A stretch of 64,000 bases of DNA from Isoetes taiwanensis (lineage: Eukaryota; Streptophyta; Lycopodiopsida; Isoetales; Isoetaceae), in the NCBI GenBank assembly GCA_021234155.1, contig JAJEKV010000548.1, positions 86,875-150,874 of the forward strand, given 5' to 3'. The number at the start of each line of letters is the position of its first letter. Position 1 is the first letter of the stretch. The notes beneath the pieces are model-generated. The model worked only from the letters and a program-made list of their open reading frames with translations. It was not told where the DNA came from and searched no databases. A program made the position numbers and the translations under genes. Shown here piece by piece: positions 57,901-64,000 of the stretch.

Positions 57901-60900
57901 AACTGGGCCCGGAGGGTGGTCATTAGCGCAGCCCTAGGGGGGGAGCGCGGTGAAGGGCTGCTCGGGAACTTTTTGATCCCGCCCCGGGGGTCTGGACTCT
58001 CCCCCCTCTTGTGAGGGATCCCCTGCAAGGTCCTGGCCTCGCTTGACTTGGGGAAGGGTGCCACCGTTGCCCCGCAACGGGCTGCCCCGGACCGCTCTAA
58101 TGCTAACCCTTTGACCTAGACCTTCTCCCAAAATTCGAAAAAATTGGGCCGTAGGCGTTGAGATGAATTAGGGATCCGCCGCAAAAATCGAATTTATTTT
58201 TAGGTACAATGCATTAATTGCTTAATTCTGAATGTCTTGCCTTTAAAAAGCTCCCCGACTTCTACTTGCCACATCGAGGAGGAGGAAAGGCCCAAACTCC
58301 ACTCCGCCGAAGTTCCCCTTGCTCCATTCTACTGGGCCGGGCCGGCCAGTCCCAAGTGCAACGGACCGGGGACTCCTGCCCCAAAACGTAAACCCTTCTA
58401 GAGCCCGGGCAACCTTACGTGGTTTACGCTTCGGAGGCCCTCCTTGTCGATTCGGCCGGGACCTTGGGCCGCGGTCTTGAAGTGGAGTTGGGGTGTTGAC
58501 CTTGGCCTTGACCCTAAAATCCCTCCGGAGGCTGCTTGCCCAAATTTCCTCTCCCCAAGGCCCCGGGACGGACGGGCGACTTCGCTCTCCGAATCGCTGA
58601 TTCGACTCGCCAATGGACTAAGAACGGCCGACATTGCCCTCGGGACCAAGTTCGTGGGCCAGAAGACCACCCCAACTCCAAGAAGCCAAAGTAGCTCACT
58701 TCCATCACACCTCTCAGTCAATTGGCCTGGGGATGTGCATGCGGATACCGCCGTGTGGAGGGCGGAGTGTTTCTTATTTTCGCAAACCGAATCGCGGTAA
58801 CTTGCTCCCTTTAGGGTAATTCGCCATTCCTCGACGATTTGGTGGTCTATTTGCCATTCCGGAGCATCCCGTGGCCCGAACGACAAAACAAAGGCGGTTT
58901 CTACAAGGCCGACATCGACGCTCGCTGTTTGACAAGTTCTCCGACCGATTCGGAATCTTTTGGACCTTCCAAGAGGGGCCCTCGAACGGAGGGATCCAAC
59001 TGGCCGGATAGGGGAACCTGGCTCCCGGGAGGGTGGTCATTAGCGCAGTTCCCGGGAAAGCCGCCAGAAGGGCTGCCTCTCGAACTTTTTGGATCCCGCC
59101 TGGGTCCTGGACTCCCCTCTTGTGAGGGATCCCCCAAGGTCCCGGCCTCGCTTGGACTTGGGGAAGGGTGCCAGCCTGTCCCCCGCAACGGGGCTGCCCC
59201 ACCGCTCTAATGCTAACCCCTTTGACCTAGACCTTCTAAAAAAATCCGAAAATTGGGCCGTGGCAGGCCGAGATGAATTAGGGGATCCCGGCCGGCAAAA
59301 CCGGAATTTATTTTCGCGGCAATGCATTAATTAATTTACTTAATGTCTTGCCACTGCAATTTCCGACTTTTCTACTTGCCACATCGGGAGGAGGAAAGGC
59401 CCAAACTCCGCCCGCCGCCTCCCCTTGTTCGTGATTTCTGGCTGCTGCCGCTGCCAGTCCCAGCGCAACAGACAGACTCGCCCCCAAAACGTAAACCCTT
59501 CTAGAGCCCGCAACCTTGCTGTGGTTTACGCCGGAGGCTCTCCTTGTCGATTCTGGCCGGGACCTTGCGCGCGTCTTGAAGTGGAGTTGGGGTGTTGACG
59601 CTCGTGAGCGCTGGGACCCTAAAATCCCTCCGGAGGCTGCTTGTCCCCAAATTCCTCTCCCCAAGGCCCCTGGGACGGGACGGGTAAGACCTCCCCTCCG
59701 GAATCGCGATCTGGCTCGCCAATGGACTCAGAACGTCGACATTGCCTCGGGGACCAAGTTCCGTGGCCAGAAGACCACCTGAACTCCAAGAAGCCAAAGT
59801 AGCTCACTTCCATCACACTCGTAGTCAATTGGCCTAGGATGCATGCGATACCGCCGCGGGAGGGCGTGAGTGTTTCCTTCTTTCGCAAACCTAACGCGGT
59901 AACTTGCTCCCTAGGGTAATTTCGCCATTCCGGACGATTTGGCAGGGTCTATTTGCCATTCGGAGCATCCTCGTGCCCGAACGACAAAACAAGCGCGGTT
60001 TCTACAAGGCCGACATCGACGCCCCCGCGGGTTTGACAAGTTCTCCGGACCGATCCGAATCTTTTGGACCTTCCCCGAAGAGGGGCCCTCGAACGGAGGA
60101 TCCAAATTCCGGATAGGGGAACCGGCCCGGGAGGGTGGTCATTAGCTGCAGCCCCTGGGAGGCCGCCAGAAGGGCTGCCTCGGAACTTTTTTGGATCCCG
60201 CCCCGGGTCCTGACTTCCCTCTTGTGAGGGATCCCCCAAGGTCCCCGCCTCGTTTGATTTGGGGAAGGGTGCCAGCCTGGCTGCCCCGCAACGGGCTGCC
60301 CCGACCGCTCTAATGCTAACCCTTTGACCTAGACCTCCGAAAATTCCAAAATTGGGCCGCAGGCCGGAGATGAATTAGGATCCCACGGGCAAAAACCGGA
60401 ATTTATTTTCGCGGCAATGCATTAATTATGAATTTATTTAATGTCTTGCCATCAAAGCGCCCCGGACTTCTACTTGCCACATCGGGAGGAGGAAAGGCCC
60501 AAACCCGCTCCGCGGCCTCCCCTTGTTCAGATTCTCGGCTGCTGCTGCTTCGGCCAGGTCCCAGTGCAACAGATCAGACTCGCCCCCAAAACGTAAACCC
60601 TTCTAGAGCCCGGCAAACCCATGTGGTTTACGCCGGAGGCCCTCTCCTGTCGATTCGGCCGACCTTGCGCCGCGGTCTTGAAGTGGAGTTGGGGTGTTGA
60701 CGCCGAGAAGGACCCTAAAATCCTGAGGAGGTGCCCCCCAAATTTCTTATCCCCAAGGCCCTGGGACGGACGGGGCGACCTCCCTCTCCGAATCGCGCGA
60801 CCGACCGCCAATGGACCTTAACGCCGACATTGCCCTCGGGACCAAGTTCCGTGGCCAGAAGACCACCAACTCCAAGAAGCGCCAAAGTAGCTCACTTCCA

Positions 60901-63900
60901 TCACACCGTAGTCAATTGGCCTAGGATGTGCATGCGATACCGGCCGTGGAGGGCGTGAGTGTTTCTTTTTCGCAAAACCGACCGCGGTAACTTGCTCCTA
61001 GGGTAATTTCGCCATTCCCGACGATTTTGCTGTGGTCTATTTGCTATTCGAGCATCCTTGGGCCCGAACGACAAAACAGTGCGGTTTCTACAAGGCCGAC
61101 ATCGACGCCCGCTGTTTGACAAGTTCTCCCGACCGATCTCGAATCTTTTTTGGACCTTCCCGAAGAGGGGCCCCCGAACGGAGGATCCAACCGGCCGGAT
61201 AGGGGAACCGGGCCCGGAGGGTGGTCATTAGCGCAGCCCCGGGAGCGCCGCCAGAAGGGCTGCCGTGGAACTTTTTTTTGGATCCCGGGCCTCGGGTCCT
61301 GACTCTCCCTCTTGTGAGGGATCCCCGCAAGGTCCCGGCCTCGCTTTGACTTGGGAAGGGTGCCACTCTGGTTGCTCCCGCAGAACGGCTGCCCCGACCG
61401 CTCTAATGCTAACCCTTTGACCTAGACCTTCTCCAAAATTCAAAATTGGGCCGCAGGCCGGAGATGAATTAGGGATCCCGCCGCAAAACCGAATTTATTT
61501 TCGTGCAATGCATTAATTGGTAATTTTTAATGTCTTGCATCGAAAAAGCGCCCGACTTCTACTTGCCACATCGGGAGGAGGAAAGGCCCAAACTCCGCCC
61601 GCCGGCCTCCCCTTGCTCCGTATTCTAGCCTGCCGCCGCCAGGTCCCAGTGCAACGACCAGACTCGCCCCCAAAACGTAAACCTTTAGGAGCCCGCAACC
61701 CACAGGTTTACGCTTGAGGCCTCCCTTGTCGTGATTCGGCGCCGACCTTGCGCCGCGGTCTTGAAGTGGGGTTAGGGTGTTGACGCCGAAAGCTGACCCT
61801 AAAATCCCTCCCGAGGCCGCTAGCCCCAAATTTCCTCTCCCCAAGCCCCCGGGACCTGACGGGCCACTCCCGCCCTGGGAATCGACTGGACTGGCTCGCC
61901 AATGGACTAAGAACGCCGACATTGCCCTGGGGGACCAAGTTCCGCGGGCCGTAAGACCACCCGAACTCCAAGAAGCGCCAAAAGTAGCTCACTTCCATCA
62001 CACCTCGTAGTCAATTGGCCTAGGATGTGCATGCGGGATACCGCCGTGGGAGGGCGGAGTGTTTTCCTTCTTTTCGCAAAACCGACCGCGGTAACTTGCT
62101 CCCTTTAGGGTAATTTCGCCATTCCGGACGATTTGGCAGGGTCTATTTGCCATTCCGAGCATCCCTGCGTCCGAATCCATAAAACAAAGGCGGTTTCTAC
62201 AAGGCCGACATCGTGACGCCTCTGCTGGGTTTGACAAGTTCTCCCGGACCGATCCGAAATTTTGACCTTCCCCAAGAGGGGCCCCGAACGGAGGGATCCA
62301 ACGGTCGGATAGGGAACCGGCTCGAGGGTGGTCATTAGCTGCAGCCCCGGGAGCCGCCAGAAGGGGCCGCCTCGGGAACTTTTTGGATCCCGCCTCCCCG
62401 GGTCTTGGACTCTCCCCTCTTGTGAGGGATCCCTCGCAAGGTCCTGGCCTCGCTTTGACTTGGGGAAGGGTGCCAGCCGGTTGTTCCCGCAACGGGCTGC
62501 CCCCGACCGCTCTAATGCTAACCCTTTGACCTAGACCTTCCTAAAATTCAAAATTGGGCCGGTGCTGGAGATGAATTAGGATCCCGCCGCAAAACCGAAT
62601 TTATTTTCGCGGCAATGCATTAATTGCGAACTTACTTAATGTCTTGCTACTCGCAAAAAGCTAATTTCTACTCTGCTACATCGGGAGGGGAGGGATGTGT
62701 CCTGGGTTCACGCCTTTGCTCCAGATTCTAGGCTAAGCTGCCGCCAGGTCCTGCGTAACGGGATCAGGACTCGGCCCCCAAACGCGAAACCCTTCTAGAG
62801 CCCTCACTGCAACCCACTGTGGTTTACGCTGAGGCTCCTTGTCGATTCGGGCCGACTCGCGCCGTGTCTTGAAGTGGAGTTAGTGTTGACGCAGCTGCAC
62901 TCTAAAATCCCTCCGCAAGCCGCTGTTCTGGGCCTCTCTCCTAAGGCTCCCCGGGGACGGACGGCGACCTCCTCCGAATCGCGACCGCTCTACAATGGAC
63001 TCAACGCCGACATTGCCCCGGGGACTGTTCCGTGAAGACCACCCGAACCTGCTAAGAAGCCAAAGTAGCTCACTTCCATCACACTCGTGAGTCAATTGGC
63101 CTAGGGATGCATGCGATACCGGCCGGAGGGCGGAGTGTTTCCTTTTCTTTGCAAACCGACCGTAACTTGCTCCCCTAGGGTAATTTCACCATTCGACGAT
63201 TTGGCAGGTCTATTTGCCATTCCTCGAGCATCCCCGAACGACAAAACAAACGGTTTCTACAAAACAATGCTGTTTGAAGTTCTCCGAACCTCCCAAGAGG
63301 GGCCCATGAACGGAGGATCCAACCTGGCCGATAGGGGAACCGGGTTCCGGGAGGGTGGTCATTAGCGCAGCCCCCGGGAGCGCCGCCGTGAAGGGGCTGC
63401 CTCGAACTTTTTTTGATCCCGCCTCGGGTCCTGGACTCTCCTCTGTGTGAGGGATCCCCAAGGTCCCGCCTCGCTTGACTTGGGGGAAGGTGTCACTTGC
63501 TGTTCCCAACGTGGCCCCCGACCGCTTTAATGCTAACCCTTTGACCCAGACCTTCTCCAAAAAATCCAAAATTGGGTGTCGGTTGGAGATGAATTAGGGA
63601 TCCAGCCGCAAAAATCGAATTTATTTTCGTAGTAAATGCACACTGCACTTACTTAATGTCTTGACACTGCAAAAGCCTCCCCACTCTACTCACACATCGA
63701 GTGAGGACAGGCCCAAACTCTGCCCGCCGTTCCCTGTTCAGATTTCGCTGCTGCTGCCGTGTCCTGCGCAAATGCATCAGACTGCCTTCAAACGCAAACC
63801 CTTCTAGAGCCCGGCAACCCATGTGGTTTATTGAAGCCGAGGCCCTCCTTGTCGACCGCCGGGACCTTGCGCCTGCGGTTCTTGAAGTGGAGTTAGTGCG

Positions 63901-64000
63901 ACGCCGCAGCGCCGACCCAAAATCTCCCGAGGCCTGCTGTCTCAAATTTCTCTCCCCAAGGCCCTGACGACGGCGACCTCCGCCTCCCAATCGCGATCCG
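54980..64000. repeat. GC-rich satellite array, ~1.1-kb monomer, at least seven copies, truncated by the window end
   Basis: The word 'cttgccacatcg' and neighbours recur at about 55165, 57171, 58266, 59376, 60474, 61563, 62674 and 63691: successive steps 2006, 1095, 1110, 1098, 1089, 1111 and 1017. Each monomer runs: 'cttgccacatcgggaggagg', 'aaacgtaaacccttctagag', 'cttgaagtggagttggggtg', 'ccaaggccccgggac', 'caatggactc', 'agtagctcacttccatcaca', 'ggtaacttgctccctagggt', 'acaaggccgacatcg', 'ggatccaac', 'cccttgtgagggatccc'-like, 'gctaaccctttgacctagac' and 'gcaatgcattaatt'. GC-rich body and AT-rich ~150-bp linker alternate. The many Arg/Pro/Gly-rich open frames on both strands recur only because the repeat recurs and are interrupted at different places in each copy, so I do not call genes. 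Confidence 0.9.
55274..56520. repeat. Four-fold internal amplification of a ~310-bp block in the first satellite monomer
   Basis: The block from 'cgtaaacccttctagag' to 'aagttccgcgggcc' occurs at 55274, 55569, 55916 and 56207 inside one monomer, where every other monomer has it once. This explains the 2.0-kb first step of the array. Copies two and three have more diverged ends. Confidence 0.8.

Noticed and set aside
54980-64000. Dozens of Arg/Gly/Pro-rich open frames of 60-200 codons on both strands
   Set aside because: They recur at the period of the satellite, overlap on both strands, and are broken at different points in each copy. High GC content makes stops rare; no domain is recognisable.
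1-64000. CRISPR arrays, bacterial operons, riboswitches, rRNA genes
   Set aside because: The direct repeats seen are tandem satellites or duplications without regular unique spacers; no rRNA core sequence was recognised; the content is plant nuclear.

Overview
This is nuclear DNA of a land plant. The evidence is a split, intron-containing mitochondrial adenine-nucleotide carrier gene of the plant ADNT1 type with GT..AG junctions; receptor-like kinase and bulb-type-lectin pseudogene pieces; and a dense layer of plant mobile elements (CACTA/Tnp2, Helitron, Ty3-gypsy-like gag-protease, LINE ORF1, SINE-like elements, MITEs, satellite DNA). There is no bacterial operon structure. The species cannot be named from the sequence.

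Layout. 1-4.7 kb: AT-rich sequence with a LINE ORF1 (DUF4283-like) relic. 4.7-8.1 kb: a broken transposon-like gene of the DUF7869 family, split by a MITE. 8.2-8.95 kb: two small homologous genes pointing away from each other across an inverted-repeat promoter. 9.3-10.9 kb: a collapsed Helitron replicase-helicase on the minus strand. 11.5-12.5 kb: a receptor-like kinase pseudogene (minus). 12.5-17.9 kb: mostly unassigned. 17.9-20.25 kb: the ADNT1-like carrier (minus, 8 exons), with a tandem repeat made from its last coding bases. 20.3-34 kb: intergenic sequence with SINE-like copies, a fold-back element, inverted-repeat elements and local duplications. 34.2-34.9 kb: a bulb-lectin relic. 35.0-35.5 kb: an intact 178-residue multi-membrane ORF of unknown identity. 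36-42.8 kb: repeat-rich, strongly purine-skewed sequence with copies of a TATA-plus-hairpin repeat. 43.1-45.8 kb: gag-protease of an LTR retrotransposon. 46.2-54 kb: a CACTA-like element with a Tnp2 transposase and, upstream of it, a gene that reads as a SET domain. 55-64 kb: a roughly 1.1-kb GC-rich satellite array running off the end.

Many coding regions, even the otherwise well-conserved carrier gene, carry single-base shifts, often in short homopolymers. Some of these may be sequencing or assembly errors rather than real decay, so 'pseudogene' calls are calls on the sequence as given. The best candidates for something new are the SET-like gene inside the CACTA-like element (48-49.3 kb), the divergent paralogous pair with its palindromic promoter (8.2-8.95 kb), and the dispersed TATA-hairpin repeat with 36-40 bp flanking duplications (33, 37 and 42.8 kb).
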